Shown here piece by piece: positions 26,860 through 36,280 of a stretch of DNA of 64,000 bases. The translations under genes were made by a program, and so were the position numbers. The DNA is from Tunturiibacter empetritectus (GTDB taxonomy: Bacteria > Acidobacteriota > Terriglobia > Terriglobales > Acidobacteriaceae), in the NCBI RefSeq assembly GCF_013410875.1, contig NZ_JACCCU010000003.1, positions 62,001 to 126,000 on the forward strand, in the 5' to 3' direction. Under the pieces are notes generated by a model. It was given only the letters and a program-made list of their open reading frames with translations, was not told where the DNA came from and did no database searches. Each line of letters starts with the position of its first letter. The stretch's first letter is position 1.

Positions 26860-27147
26860 TCAACAAACAGCGGTCAGATTCTCGACCTGACGTTCTTTCA
26901 TCTTCTGATACAGACCACCGATCGCGTACTGATGAAAATGAGGTGTCCCTCTATGATGCTCCAAGGCAGCGTCATCCACATACTGCTCATAGATAAGTAC
27001 CGTGCAGCCCTCTCCTTCTACGAAGTGCGGGATATAGCTGACGCAGCCGGGCTCCTTCCTGGAGGCCGCGGTGATATGGCACAGGATCTCGTAGATCTCG
27101 TCGCGGTCGGACTGGTCGAAGGTCATTCGCACGTTGAAACTAAGCAT
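26860..27147 (-). CDS. Putative quinol monooxygenase (ABM domain)
   Basis: A 95-residue ferredoxin-like dimeric alpha-beta barrel of the antibiotic-biosynthesis-monooxygenase group: residues 11-75 carry the pattern DRDEIYEILCHITAASRKEPGCVSYIPHFVEGEGCTVLIYEQYVDDAALEHHRGTPHF. Relatives such as YgiN oxidise quinols without cofactor. It starts 14 bases after the purA stop, so the two are probably co-transcribed, although a link to purine synthesis is not evident. Confidence 0.85.
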   Translation of the reverse strand: MLSFNVRMTFDQSDRDEIYEILCHITAASRKEPGCVSYIPHFVEGEGCTVLIYEQYVDDAALEHHRGTPHFHQYAIGGLYQKMKERQVENLTAVC

Positions 27148-27161
27148 AATCGCCTTTTCCC

Positions 27162-28472
27162 CTATGCCTTCAATGCGTCTTCAAACGCTGGCAGGCTCAT
27201 GGTCTGGTCGCGGTCCGGGCCGGTGGAGACCATGCCAATCTTCGCCCCGGACTCCTTCTCTACAAATTTCAGGTAATCCTGCGCCAGCTGCGGCAGCTTG
27301 TCGAACTCGGTAATCCCCTCGGTCGAGCTGTTCCAGCCCTTCAGCCTGGTGTAGACCGGCTCGATGGCGTTGTAACCCGGCATGTCCGCGGGAATCAGAT
27401 CGGTCAGCTTGCCGTTTACCTTGTAGCCGGTGCATACCGGAATCTCGGCGCACTCGTCCATCACATCCATCTTGGTGACCACCAGCCATTCGGTCCCGTT
27501 GATCATGTTGCTGTAGCGCAGCAGCGGCAGATCGAGCCAGCCGCAGCGTCGCGGACGTCCGGTCACCGCACCATACTCCTGCCCGCGAGCACGCAACAGA
27601 TCGCTGGTAGAATCATGGATCTCGGTGGGGAACGGACCTTCGCCGACTCGCGTCACGTAAGCCTTGGTAACGCCGATAACTGTGCCGATCCTGGTCGGCC
27701 CAACTCCCGTACCCGTCACGGCTCCGCCTGCGGTCGAAGAGGAAGAGGTCACGAAGGGATAGGTGCCGTGGTCGATATCCAGCAACGCGCCCTGCGCCCC
27801 TTCGAACATCACCTTCCCGCCGTTGTCGATCTCTTGGTTCAACATCACCGCCGTATCGGTCACAAAGGGTGCGATCTGCTCGGCGGCGCGTGAGTACTCC
27901 TCGTACATCGTCTTAGGGTCCAGCGGCTCCGTGCCGAACAACGCATGAGCGATGGTGTTCTTCTCGTGGCAGGCGTTCTCAATATGCGTCCGCAGCAGCG
28001 CCGAGTTCAGCAGGTCCACCACCCGCAGTCCGCTGCGATGCATCTTGTCTTCGTAGGCCGGCCCGATGCCGCGGCTGGTCGTGCCGATCTTCGTGCGTCC
28101 AGGCGCATTCTCCGCTGCCAGTTCGATCATCCGGTGGTAGGGCAGAATCACCTGCGCACGGTTCGACACGAAGAGCTGACCGTCGACCGGCAGACCCGCG
28201 TCCTTTAACTTCTTGACCTCGCTCAAAAACGCCATGGGGTCCAGAACGACGCCGTTGCCAATGACACCCTTGCACTCCGGCCGCAGAACGCCGCATGGAA
28301 TCAGCTGCAGAACGAACTTTTTGCCTTTGATGATGACCGTATGGCCGGCATTGTGGCCGCCTGCATAGCGCGCCACCACGGAGAACTTCTCCGAAAGCAC
28401 GTCGACAATCTTGCCTTTGCCCTCATCGCCCCACTGGGCACCCAAAATAACCGCTGATTTGCGTTGATTCAC
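27162..28472 (-). CDS. purA: Adenylosuccinate synthetase
   Basis: Joins IMP and aspartate using GTP, the first committed step to AMP. The 436-residue product has the P-loop-like GAQWGDEGKGKIVDVL with the catalytic Asp, the His in GGHNAGHTV, TTSRGIGPAYEDK, and VTSSSSTAGGAVTGTG; the C-terminal signature VSTGPDRDQTM is also present. The frame is open upstream, but the conserved start is VNQRKSAVILGAQ, so I use GTG 28472, with GGAG twelve bases upstream; TTG 28490 is an alternative. Confidence 0.95.
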   Translation of the reverse strand: MNQRKSAVILGAQWGDEGKGKIVDVLSEKFSVVARYAGGHNAGHTVIIKGKKFVLQLIPCGVLRPECKGVIGNGVVLDPMAFLSEVKKLKDAGLPVDGQLFVSNRAQVILPYHRMIELAAENAPGRTKIGTTSRGIGPAYEDKMHRSGLRVVDLLNSALLRTHIENACHEKNTIAHALFGTEPLDPKTMYEEYSRAAEQIAPFVTDTAVMLNQEIDNGGKVMFEGAQGALLDIDHGTYPFVTSSSSTAGGAVTGTGVGPTRIGTVIGVTKAYVTRVGEGPFPTEIHDSTSDLLRARGQEYGAVTGRPRRCGWLDLPLLRYSNMINGTEWLVVTKMDVMDECAEIPVCTGYKVNGKLTDLIPADMPGYNAIEPVYTRLKGWNSSTEGITEFDKLPQLAQDYLKFVEKESGAKIGMVSTGPDRDQTMSLPAFEDALKA

Positions 28473-28611
28473 GACGGATGTGTTCTCCAAGGATGGTGGT
28501 TGGCCGCAAGACCGGAAGCCCGAAGACGCGCACCGCAAAGGGCCGATGCACGCTGCTATCTATCATATAGCGTCGCTCGCTCCGGCGTTTTGCTTCGCTG
28601 TCTCGGCATTC

Positions 28612-29697
28612 TTACGGCTGGCCGTAGTACAGGTTTCTCGTTCGAGCCGTCAGCCCAGGGGCTTCCACACTAACCGCGACCACATGAGATTGGTTTGGCC
28701 GGTCCGACGGCATCGGCTCCACGGTCAGCGTATAGAACGCGTCCGCCTCTTGAACGCAGCGTGTGATCTGCTCGGTAATATCGTTGCTGGAGTTGAGTGC
28801 CTGCCCGCCGCTCTGTCGCGCCAGCACCTGCAACGCAAGGTTTCCCGCCTGGGCATCCTGCGGCTTCGATATCGGCTTCAAAAACTCCTCGTAGTAAAAG
28901 ACGCGGGTCGTCGCGGCATCGGCCACCCCCAGCGGATCGATGCTGTAGAGCGTGATCCGAGCCTGCCGGAGCATCGTAGAGAGATAGACGATCGACGAAA
29001 ACAGCCCCTGCTCCTGCTTCGCACTCAACGTGATATTCGGTCCGCTGAGAATCGGCCAGCCTGGGCTTATCCAGATCACCATCTTCCGTCCCGGCTCCTT
29101 CGCCTCGGTGGCCGCAAGCAGACTGATCGCCTTGAGGGAGAGATCGAAGCGCTCCGTCGCGCCATAAAAACCCGCTGAGCGCCTGATGGTTCGCAGCTTC
29201 GTCACATGCTGATCGAACTCTGCCAGCAACGCATTGCCGTCACGCGAGGAGCCGCTCTGCAGCTCTGTCCCCGTGTCACTGAAGAAGGCCAGCGTCACAG
29301 GATGGACTAATTGGCCACCGTTTTGCAGAAGAAACTTCTTGAGCTCGTCGCGCTCATACGCGACACGAGTGAACGAAGTGTTTACCTCATCCACCAGGAG
29401 GATGATCTTCACCGGCTCGGCGGGAGCAGTACTATCCACAGCGCGGAACGAGAGGATCTTTCGGATCTGGTTATTGTCCCGCACGACAAAGTCACTCTGC
29501 GTGAGACCTGTTCTGGGCTTCCCCGACCGATCGGTCACCACAACATCCAGCGTCAGGTTAGCGTCTCGCGCTTCAGGGATTGGCACGGAGGCCGCTGGCA
29601 GCTGCTCCGCCGACGGTGCCTGCTGCTGTGAGAATGCCGCGAGAGGGAGGAACGAAAGACAGAACAGAACCAGCGGGACCCGATGCAACCTACTCAT
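28612..29697 (-). CDS. VWFA-related acidobacterial domain protein, exported
   Basis: A 361-residue protein with a signal peptide (MSRLHRVPLVLFCLSFLPLAAFS) followed by a Pro/Ala linker and the acidobacterial VWFA module: LTLDVVVTDRSGKPRTGLTQSDFVVRDNNQIRKILSF, KIILLVDEVNTSF with a partial metal motif, and RKMVIWISPGWPILSG. Start chosen at ATG 29697, preceded by AGGTGG; the open frame reaches 29901 but adds no credible leader. It is more distant from the two other VWFA proteins of the window than they are from each other. Function unknown. Confidence 0.85.
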   Translation of the reverse strand: MSRLHRVPLVLFCLSFLPLAAFSQQQAPSAEQLPAASVPIPEARDANLTLDVVVTDRSGKPRTGLTQSDFVVRDNNQIRKILSFRAVDSTAPAEPVKIILLVDEVNTSFTRVAYERDELKKFLLQNGGQLVHPVTLAFFSDTGTELQSGSSRDGNALLAEFDQHVTKLRTIRRSAGFYGATERFDLSLKAISLLAATEAKEPGRKMVIWISPGWPILSGPNITLSAKQEQGLFSSIVYLSTMLRQARITLYSIDPLGVADAATTRVFYYEEFLKPISKPQDAQAGNLALQVLARQSGGQALNSSNDITEQITRCVQEADAFYTLTVEPMPSDRPNQSHVVAVSVEAPGLTARTRNLYYGQP

Positions 29698-30005
29698 ACT
29701 TCCACCTCGATTACCTCTCTGCAGTCGTGCGGCCTGCAGCATGAAACCTTGCACGATGAGACTCACGCAGGGGCCGATCTTCGGCCCTCCATGAAGACGC
29801 GGCAGCCAGGCCAGTAGTTTCAGCAAAACTCGCCCCGGCAGACCGCTGGATGCGACAGCATCCTCAAAAAGCCGCGCCGGGCCTTTTCGGTGGCGCAGCA
29901 TAGGACTCTCTCGATATCCTCCTCCTGCACTTCGGTCGACAAAAGATCAGGTGCGGAGCGACAGCGCTGGCGCTTTGCTTCAACTCGGAGACCTCAGGGC
30001 CCACC

Positions 30006-32060
30006 ATGTCTGCATCCCGCCTGCTCTACGGCACTACCATCTTCCTCGGCGCCTTCCTTCTCTTTCTCGTCGAGCCGATGGCCGCCAAGCAACTGCTGCC
30101 TGTGCTTGGCGGCTCCTCCGCCGTCTGGCTCACATGCTTGGTCTTCTTCCAGGTCACTCTGCTGCTCGGCTACCTCTACGCCCATTGGATCACCCGCTGT
30201 CAGGCCACCACCTGGCGCCGCCACGTCTATCTGGTCACGCTCGCCGCCGGAGCTGTGCTCCTGATGGCACAAAGAGTCGTCCCCGCAGAGCCAGCCCAGG
30301 GCGTCGGCCACCCTGTCACCACCATCTTCTCGACGCTCGCCTTCACCATCGGCCTGCCGTTTCTCCTGCTCAGCGCTACCAGCCCGCTGCTGCAGGTCTG
30401 GCTCCAACGCGCCACCGGCGGCACCATTCCCTACCGCCTCTTTGCGCTCTCGAACTTCGGCTCCCTTCTCGCTCTCATCGCCTATCCCTTCGTCGTCGAA
30501 CCGCACCTCACCCTGAATCTCCAGCGGAGCCTCTGGTCGTTCGGCTTCCTCCTGTACGCCGTCTTCTGTGCGACCATCACACGCCAACTCCCCGCACCTG
30601 CACCCTCTGAAACTGCGGAAGAGACCGAAGCCCCAGCTCCCGCCAAAGCCCCCGCCAGATCAAAGTGGCTCTGGTTCCTCCTCCCCATGGCCGCCGCCAT
30701 GCAGCTCAGCGCAGTCACCAGCCACCTCACCGTCAACATCGCAGCCATCCCGCTCCTCTGGATTCTGCCTCTCGCCATCTACCTGCTTACCTTCATCCTC
30801 GCCTTCGAGTTCCCAGCACTCTACCGCCGCGGCATTGTGGTGCGTCTGCTTGTCGTAATGCTGGCCAGCCTCGGCTACGCCATCTCGAAGACCGACGTGA
30901 GCCTCCCCATCGGCGTCGCCATCCTCTTCTTCCTCGCAGAGTGCTTCCTGGCCGGACTCTTCTGCCACGCGGAAGCCTTCGCCCTGCGACCCTCCCGCCC
31001 CACCGAAACCACGCTCTTCTATTTGCTGATCGCAGCAGGAGGAGCAGCCGGAACCTTCTTCATCGGCATCGCCAGCCCGATGATCTTCTCGGCCAACTAC
31101 GACCTCGCAATCTCGTTCTTCGTCACCGCCGCGCTCGCCGTAGTCGTGACCTGGAGCGACGGCTGGCCCCAGCGTCTTCTCTGGTCCACCGCCGCTGCGT
31201 TGCTGCTCTTCTTCGCCTTCATGCTGCGCACCGCTTATGCCCGCGAGGCAATCCTCGAGGTTCGCAACTTCTACGGAACCCTTCGCGTCAAGCAGACGGT
31301 CGGCCCCCACGGCGGCACCGAGCGCATGCTGCTCAACGGCACCATCCAGCACGGCACCCAGCTCTTCGCGCCCGGCCTCACCCGCACCCCAACCACCTAC
31401 TACGCCGACAACTCCGGCATCGGACTCGCGCTCCAATACTGCTGCGAGTCGCGACCCCGCAACATCGCAGTGATCGGCCTCGGCACCGGCACCATCGCAA
31501 CCTACGGCACCGCCAGCGACCGCATCCGCTTCTACGAGATCAACCCTCTCGTACGCCCCATCGCACAAAATCTCTTCATCTATCTGCGAGACTCCCCCGC
31601 GCAGATCACCTTTGCCGACGGCGATGCACGCACCTCCCTCACCCGCGAGTTGACGCAAGATGCCCCACAGAACTTCGACGTCATCGCCATCGACGCCTTC
31701 TCCGGCGATGCCATTCCTCTCCACCTTCTCACCATCGAGGCCGTCGCACTCTACAAAAAACATCTCGCGCCAAACGGCATTCTGGCCTTCCACGTCTCCA
31801 ACCAATACCTCAACCTCGCACCCGAGATCGCGCAGCTCGCCCACGCCGCCGACATGCAGGCAAAGCTGATCGAAAGCCAGCCCGACGACTCGCTCGGAGC
31901 CTATCGCGCCACCTGGATTCTGCTCACCTCGAGCCCCACCTTCTTCGATCAACCCGAGATCGCCTCCGCTGCCAGCGCCGTCCCCATCGACGCACGCCTT
32001 CGCGTCTGGACCGACGACTACTCCAGCATCCTGCCCATCCTTCAGCTCTCACATCACTAG
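30006..32060 (+). CDS. Membrane-fused spermidine synthase-like protein
   Basis: A 684-residue protein with two parts. Residues 1-430 hold about 12 membrane helices arranged like the transporter half of fused MFS/spermidine synthases (FLLFLVEPMAAKQLLPVLGGSSAVWLTCLVFFQ). Residues 430-684 form a methyltransferase-like fold: nucleotide loop AVIGLGTGTIATYG, acidic RFYEINPLV, DGDARTSL, and the catalytic-type DVIAIDAFSGDAIPLHLLT. Whether it makes polyamines is uncertain, because many family members lack known activity. The divergent gap 29698-30005 upstream shows no other gene. Confidence 0.85.
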   Translation: MSASRLLYGTTIFLGAFLLFLVEPMAAKQLLPVLGGSSAVWLTCLVFFQVTLLLGYLYAHWITRCQATTWRRHVYLVTLAAGAVLLMAQRVVPAEPAQGVGHPVTTIFSTLAFTIGLPFLLLSATSPLLQVWLQRATGGTIPYRLFALSNFGSLLALIAYPFVVEPHLTLNLQRSLWSFGFLLYAVFCATITRQLPAPAPSETAEETEAPAPAKAPARSKWLWFLLPMAAAMQLSAVTSHLTVNIAAIPLLWILPLAIYLLTFILAFEFPALYRRGIVVRLLVVMLASLGYAISKTDVSLPIGVAILFFLAECFLAGLFCHAEAFALRPSRPTETTLFYLLIAAGGAAGTFFIGIASPMIFSANYDLAISFFVTAALAVVVTWSDGWPQRLLWSTAAALLLFFAFMLRTAYAREAILEVRNFYGTLRVKQTVGPHGGTERMLLNGTIQHGTQLFAPGLTRTPTTYYADNSGIGLALQYCCESRPRNIAVIGLGTGTIATYGTASDRIRFYEINPLVRPIAQNLFIYLRDSPAQITFADGDARTSLTRELTQDAPQNFDVIAIDAFSGDAIPLHLLTIEAVALYKKHLAPNGILAFHVSNQYLNLAPEIAQLAHAADMQAKLIESQPDDSLGAYRATWILLTSSPTFFDQPEIASAASAVPIDARLRVWTDDYSSILPILQLSHH

Positions 32061-32090
32061 GAAACTCTGATCAACTCCCGTTTTGTTAAG

Positions 32091-32110
32091 GGCACGGCTT
32101 CAGCCGTGCC
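32091..32110. repeat. Short perfect hairpin (REP-like)
   Basis: GGCACGGC-TTCA-GCCGTGCC, a perfect 8-bp stem with a TTCA loop, 30 bases after the stop of the spermidine-synthase-like gene. A second small stem, CGGCT/AGCCG, follows at about 32132-32144. Without a clear T-run it is REP-like rather than a classical terminator. Confidence 0.6.
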
Positions 32111-32200
32111 GTAATGAGTTCAAAATGAACGCGGCTTTAGCCGCTGGGGTACGCTTTCTTTTTGAGCGGGAACTTGATCAGAGGTTACCTAGAACTGAGT

Positions 32201-32341
32201 TGTCCTGCCGGACGGGCCCACTACGCGTGGGGCGGTCACTTCGTGACGTGTATACCCCTTCGGTTGGTGCTCCCGTTGGTCGCGTTAACATTTTTTCCGC
32301 CGACCAACGGAAGGCTTGTGGCGAAGCCGGTATACACCCCA
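32201..32341. repeat. Palindromic intergenic element P2 (right arm decayed)
   Basis: Relative of P1 with the left end TGTCCTGCCGGACGGGC (32201-32217), the GTCACTTCGTGAC hairpin (about 32236-32248) and the inner arms CCGTTGGTCG and CGACCAACGG (about 32273-32310). The right terminal repeat is lost and replaced by GGTATACACCCCAC. It lies between two convergent genes, ending about 10 bases from the stop of the propeller gene. Confidence 0.8.
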
Positions 32342-32350
32342 CAAGGTGAG

Positions 32351-33391
32351 CTACTTCGCCCAAGCCAGGCCGTCCGCAGCATCCCCCGCATCGATCAACC
32401 GCGCCATCTTCCACTGTCCCAGATCAATCTCCGCCACCTGCTTGCTCCTGGTACAGGAGACAAACGCACTCTTGCCATCGGGATTCATCAGGATCTCCGT
32501 CGGCCCCTCCGCGACGTCGATCGTGCGTGCCACCTGCATCGACCTCAGATCGACCACCGCCACCTGATGCGTCGTTCGCAGCGCCACCAGCAACCACTGC
32601 CCATCGAGCGTCGTCGCCGTTCCGTATCCGACACTCGGCAGCGGAACCCACGTCTTCAGCTTATTGGTCGCAGTATCGATCACTGCAAGCTGCGGCTTGG
32701 TCTGGTCCGCCGTAAACACCATGCTGTCGTCGCGCGAGACCGCAATCCTCTGCGTATCGGTCGAGACCGGAATAATCGCCAGCGTCTTGCGCGCCTTCAT
32801 ATCCAGCACCGACACCGTCCCCGGACCCACATTCGCCGTGTACCCCCGCGAACCATCGCGCGACAGCGCCAGCATATGCGACTGCTCCTGCCCCGTAGGC
32901 ACGCTGCCGACAATCTTCAACGTCTTCGGATCGATGATGCTGATCGTCTTATCCAGCTCCGTCGTCACGTACAGCATCCCGCTGTTCTTGTCGTAGATCA
33001 CGCAGTGCGGCCGCACTCCATGCCCGAAGTCAATCGTGTGGACAATCTTGTGGCTGGCAAGATCGATCACCGAGATCTTGCTGCCGTCCGTACCCGGCTT
33101 TCCCACCCCGGCACTGCCATAGATCGGTACATACGCCGTCGTTCCATCAGGCGAAGCCGCCACCTCATGGCCCGTCACACCATCCACCAGCACAGTAGCC
33201 ATCTGTTTGCCCGCGCCGGGATCGATCAAACTCAGATCTCGGTCACCTTGGTTCACCACCAGCAGCAATGGCCGGGCTTGTCTCTCCATGCCGCTCTGAG
33301 AGAACGCAATCGCACCGGCGGCGCTGAGTAAAAAGGGAAGGCTCAGAAGAGAACAGCCCATCATGCAACGCGAGAAAAAGATCTTCTTCAT
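32351..33391 (-). CDS. Exported YVTN/YncE-like beta-propeller protein
   Basis: A 346-residue secreted protein with signal peptide (MKKIFFSRCMMGCSLLSLPFLLSAAGAIAFS) and about seven propeller blades recognisable by repeated units such as VVNQGDRDLSLIDPGAGKQMATV, GMLYVTTELDKTISIIDPKTLKIVGSVPTG and WLLVALRTTHQVAVVDLRSMQVARTIDV. Such proteins often bind surface or redox partners; no cofactor ligand pattern is seen. The open frame extends to 33697, but the ATG at 33391 gives the natural signal sequence. Confidence 0.85.
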   Translation of the reverse strand: MKKIFFSRCMMGCSLLSLPFLLSAAGAIAFSQSGMERQARPLLLVVNQGDRDLSLIDPGAGKQMATVLVDGVTGHEVAASPDGTTAYVPIYGSAGVGKPGTDGSKISVIDLASHKIVHTIDFGHGVRPHCVIYDKNSGMLYVTTELDKTISIIDPKTLKIVGSVPTGQEQSHMLALSRDGSRGYTANVGPGTVSVLDMKARKTLAIIPVSTDTQRIAVSRDDSMVFTADQTKPQLAVIDTATNKLKTWVPLPSVGYGTATTLDGQWLLVALRTTHQVAVVDLRSMQVARTIDVAEGPTEILMNPDGKSAFVSCTRSKQVAEIDLGQWKMARLIDAGDAADGLAWAK

Positions 33392-33482
33392 AAGGCGATC
33401 AGTATAGCCTCGCCGAACGATATAGGCCGCCGCGTGTCTGCGTTCCATTGCACAACCATCAACGCAAACCAGAGGAAGCTCT

Positions 33483-34295
33483 TCATGCATTGCTTGGCTG
33501 CAACACCCAGGCCTCGCCAACCATCTGCACCTTCTCCATGCCCTTCGAAGAGAGCACAACAAAGTCGCGGTTGGGTATCGGCCAGCTCGCGGCAAGCTTG
33601 TAGCCCAGATGTTTACGGGCCGCCTCAAGTTCGTGGGGCCCGAAGATACGGCACGGCAGCGTCTTGACAAACGTCTCCAGCGTGAAGAAGCCCTCACTCG
33701 CCGAGACAGGAACCTTATTCAAAAAGATCATGTACGGCCTCCTCGGCAGCCGCTCGATGAGCTCTTCAATCGACCAGTCCACATACTGCAGACTCCCAGA
33801 GCACAACAGCGCATCACACGCCTGGGTCTCTTCGACGTGCTCGTGGAAGCTCAACGAGTGCACCTCAGGAGGCACCCGCCGCCGCCCCTCCCTCACCATC
33901 GCCGGCACATCGACAATCTGCCAGCGAAAGTCTTCCGGAAGGTCGAGCATCTCTCGAAACGCATAGAACTTCACGCCGATATGACCACCAAAATCGGTCA
34001 CCGCATGCAGGTGGTTCTCGCGCATCAGCTTCTGGCAGAAGGTCAAAATCGGCCAGTCAAACGGATGAATGGTCGAGTACGATTCGATCCCGATCGAAAC
34101 CAGCGATTCATTGTCATAAGTTGCGCGGCGCGAAGGCGGAAGAGAGTTCGTCGCCTCTTCGCTGGTACTGAATCTTCCGCGATAGTGCCCAAACTCTTTG
34201 CCGGCTACGAAATCCAGTACCCCGGACTGCCGTAGCTGCTTGTATCCCGGAAGGGTTGAGAGATTCAAACGTGTCAGAACACCCGTCATAGTCAT
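33483..34295 (-). CDS. Putative methyltransferase, TIGR04325 family
   Basis: A 270-residue protein matching the TIGR04325 pattern found in polysaccharide gene clusters: YDNESLVSIGIE, the SAM-loop-like VTDFGGHIGVKFYAFRE, WQIVDVPAMVREGRR, and ALLCSGSLQYVDWSIEELIERLPRRPYMIFLNKVP. It probably methylates a sugar or lipid-linked intermediate. No other polysaccharide genes lie around it here. Two near ATGs (34295, 34289) are possible; I keep the first. Confidence 0.82.
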   Translation of the reverse strand: MTMTGVLTRLNLSTLPGYKQLRQSGVLDFVAGKEFGHYRGRFSTSEEATNSLPPSRRATYDNESLVSIGIESYSTIHPFDWPILTFCQKLMRENHLHAVTDFGGHIGVKFYAFREMLDLPEDFRWQIVDVPAMVREGRRRVPPEVHSLSFHEHVEETQACDALLCSGSLQYVDWSIEELIERLPRRPYMIFLNKVPVSASEGFFTLETFVKTLPCRIFGPHELEAARKHLGYKLAASWPIPNRDFVVLSSKGMEKVQMVGEAWVLQPSNA

Positions 34296-34489
34296 GGCAT
34301 TTCATCCAGTTGTATTTGGGGAGGAATCTAACTATAGGCCGCGCAGGGACTGAATTTCGCAGTTAATTGTTAATATTGTGTAAATATTATCTAACTGAGA
34401 GCCGCAAACATGCAAAAGGTTAGCGGATTGCTACGCATTTTCTTGCAAGCAATCCTGTATCCATTCATTCGCCTATACTTACAGAAAGT

Positions 34490-35320
34490 ATGCCCGAACT
34501 TCCTGAAGTCGAAACCGTCGCGAACGGCGTTCACGCCAGAGTCCACGGCCAGACAATCCGTTCGGTCTGGACCAGCAACAAACCCCAAACCTTCAAATCT
34601 TCGCCCGACGAGATTGTCGAGGTACTCACTGACAGCCGCATCGACCGTGTCCACCGCGTCGGCAAAACCATCGTCGTCGATCTCAGTTGCTCCAGAGAGA
34701 ATCAAAAATCAGCGCAGTTCCTCGTCCACCTCGGCATGACCGGCCGCCTGCTCGTCTCAACTCCAGACACACCGATTCCACCCCACACGCACGCGATCCT
34801 CTCTCTCAGCAGCGGAAAGGAGCTTCGCTTTGTCGATGCCCGACGCTTCGGCCGGCTTTCCGTTGTTAAAGCCGCAAGCCCCGAAGAGCGATACGCCGGC
34901 CCAGGCGCCGAACCCCTCACCATCGAGCTTGAGGACTTCATCGCGCTCTTTCGTGGCCGCAAAACCCCGATCAAAGCCGCACTGCTCAATCAGTCGCTGC
35001 TCCACGGTGTCGGTAATATCTACGCTGACGAGAGCCTCTTTCACGCCGGCATTCGCCCCACACGCCACGCTGGCCGACTCACCCGCGCCGAACTGACGCG
35101 CCTCCACGCAGCGTTGATTAAAGTACTCACCGAGGCGATCAAGCTTGGCGGATCGTCCGTCTCAGACTACGTCGACGCCGACGGAGTCGCAGGCTTCTTT
35201 CAGCTGCACCATCACGCCTACTCGCGCACCGGCCAGCCGTGTCTTACCTGCGGAACGCCCATCAAGCGCATCGTCCTCGGCGGCCGTAGCACCCACTTCT
35301 GCCCCACCTGCCAGAGATAG
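34490..35320 (+). CDS. mutM: Formamidopyrimidine-DNA glycosylase (Fpg)
   Basis: Base-excision repair enzyme that removes 8-oxoguanine and nicks the abasic site. The mature N-terminus PELPEVETVANGV provides the catalytic Pro2 and Glu3, the Lys in HLGMTGRLLVS is present, and LLHGVGNIYADESLFHAGIRP is the helix-two-turn-helix. The C-terminal zinc finger is CLTCGTPIKRIVLGGRSTHFCPTCQ with four Cys. 276 residues, normal length. A TATACT box lies 10 bases before the ATG. Confidence 0.97.
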   Translation: MPELPEVETVANGVHARVHGQTIRSVWTSNKPQTFKSSPDEIVEVLTDSRIDRVHRVGKTIVVDLSCSRENQKSAQFLVHLGMTGRLLVSTPDTPIPPHTHAILSLSSGKELRFVDARRFGRLSVVKAASPEERYAGPGAEPLTIELEDFIALFRGRKTPIKAALLNQSLLHGVGNIYADESLFHAGIRPTRHAGRLTRAELTRLHAALIKVLTEAIKLGGSSVSDYVDADGVAGFFQLHHHAYSRTGQPCLTCGTPIKRIVLGGRSTHFCPTCQR

Positions 35321-35348
35321 CGCGTTCGGTCGGATTCGGATTCACTTC

Positions 35349-36245
35349 TTACCGGCCCGCGGCAAGTTCCGCCGAGACAGCAGCGCCGATCACCCGAACC
35401 TCAGGCGTATCGTCGACGATCTCCAATGAGTATCCCTGCAGCGGACTCATCTTCACCATCTGTTGCAGATAGTCCTTCAGCATGGACATATCGAGAAACC
35501 GCGTATTGAACCCGGAGAGAAAGATCTTCCCTGGCCCAGCCATGTGAATCGTGGTCGCCGACGCTGCAGCCAGTGCCTTATGCCAGAGCCGTTTGAACTC
35601 CACGCAGCGGGCATCGCCCTGTTTGGCCGCCTCGAAGACCTCCTCCGGCTCCATATCCAGAAACCTCAGGCGCATCGCACGATGCCCCATGATCCCCTCC
35701 ATATGCCCGCGGCCGCCGCATCCGCAGAAGCGCTCTTTCTCGTCGAGCGTCACCACCGTGTGGCCGCCCTCCCACACGCCCGGAGCGAAGGGATACCGCC
35801 CATAGCCGATACCAACGCCCAGCGTCCAGACCCGGATCATGCTGTCCAGCTTGCCGTGCATCGAAGCCAGCCCCGCAGCCATTCCATCAGCATCGTTCAC
35901 CGCCGTCACGGTCACGTCGAGCCCATGGTTGCGCATCTGGGCAACCAGCAACTCCTGAATCTTCGCGCCCTTCAATTGCGGCAGGTTCGGCGCCTCTGCT
36001 ACCACGCCATCCTTCACCAGCCCTGGCAACGCCACGCCGATCGCCGTAAAGTCCCTCGCTCCATCAGCAGCCAGGAGCACCTGATTTGCGATCGTCTCCA
36101 CCAGAGCTTCGGTGTGCTGCTCCACCAACGCATCTTCGTCGTCATGATCTTCAGGAAAACGGCGTACCGGTCCTACAAGCTTGTGATCCACGACCAATCC
36201 GGCCGAGATCCGCTCCGAAAGTATTACCCCAACTGTCTTTGCCAT
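35349..36245 (-). CDS. ROK family sugar kinase
   Basis: A 298-residue ATP-dependent sugar kinase or related regulator of the ROK group. Seen: IGVALPGLVKDGVV, the Asn-Asp sugar site in AVNDADGMAAGLASM, TLGVGIGYGRY, and the ROK zinc motif CGCGGRGHMEGIMGHRA with its Cys cluster; ATP-side motifs are at the C-terminus (KIFLSGFNTRF). It lacks a DNA-binding domain, so it should be a kinase. It lies 35 bases downstream of sthA, likely in the same transcript. Substrate could be glucose but is not certain. Confidence 0.85.
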   Translation of the reverse strand: MAKTVGVILSERISAGLVVDHKLVGPVRRFPEDHDDEDALVEQHTEALVETIANQVLLAADGARDFTAIGVALPGLVKDGVVAEAPNLPQLKGAKIQELLVAQMRNHGLDVTVTAVNDADGMAAGLASMHGKLDSMIRVWTLGVGIGYGRYPFAPGVWEGGHTVVTLDEKERFCGCGGRGHMEGIMGHRAMRLRFLDMEPEEVFEAAKQGDARCVEFKRLWHKALAAASATTIHMAGPGKIFLSGFNTRFLDMSMLKDYLQQMVKMSPLQGYSLEIVDDTPEVRVIGAAVSAELAAGR

Positions 36246-36280
36246 TACCCTGTCCGCCTCATCCTCGGGTGCCCGTGTTT

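Noticed and set aside
30660..32089. Long frames on both strands over the spermidine-synthase-like gene (430 and 474 codons)
   Set aside because: High-GC shadow frames of low complexity (His/Arg/Pro or Gly/Glu-rich); the recognised protein fills 30006-32060.
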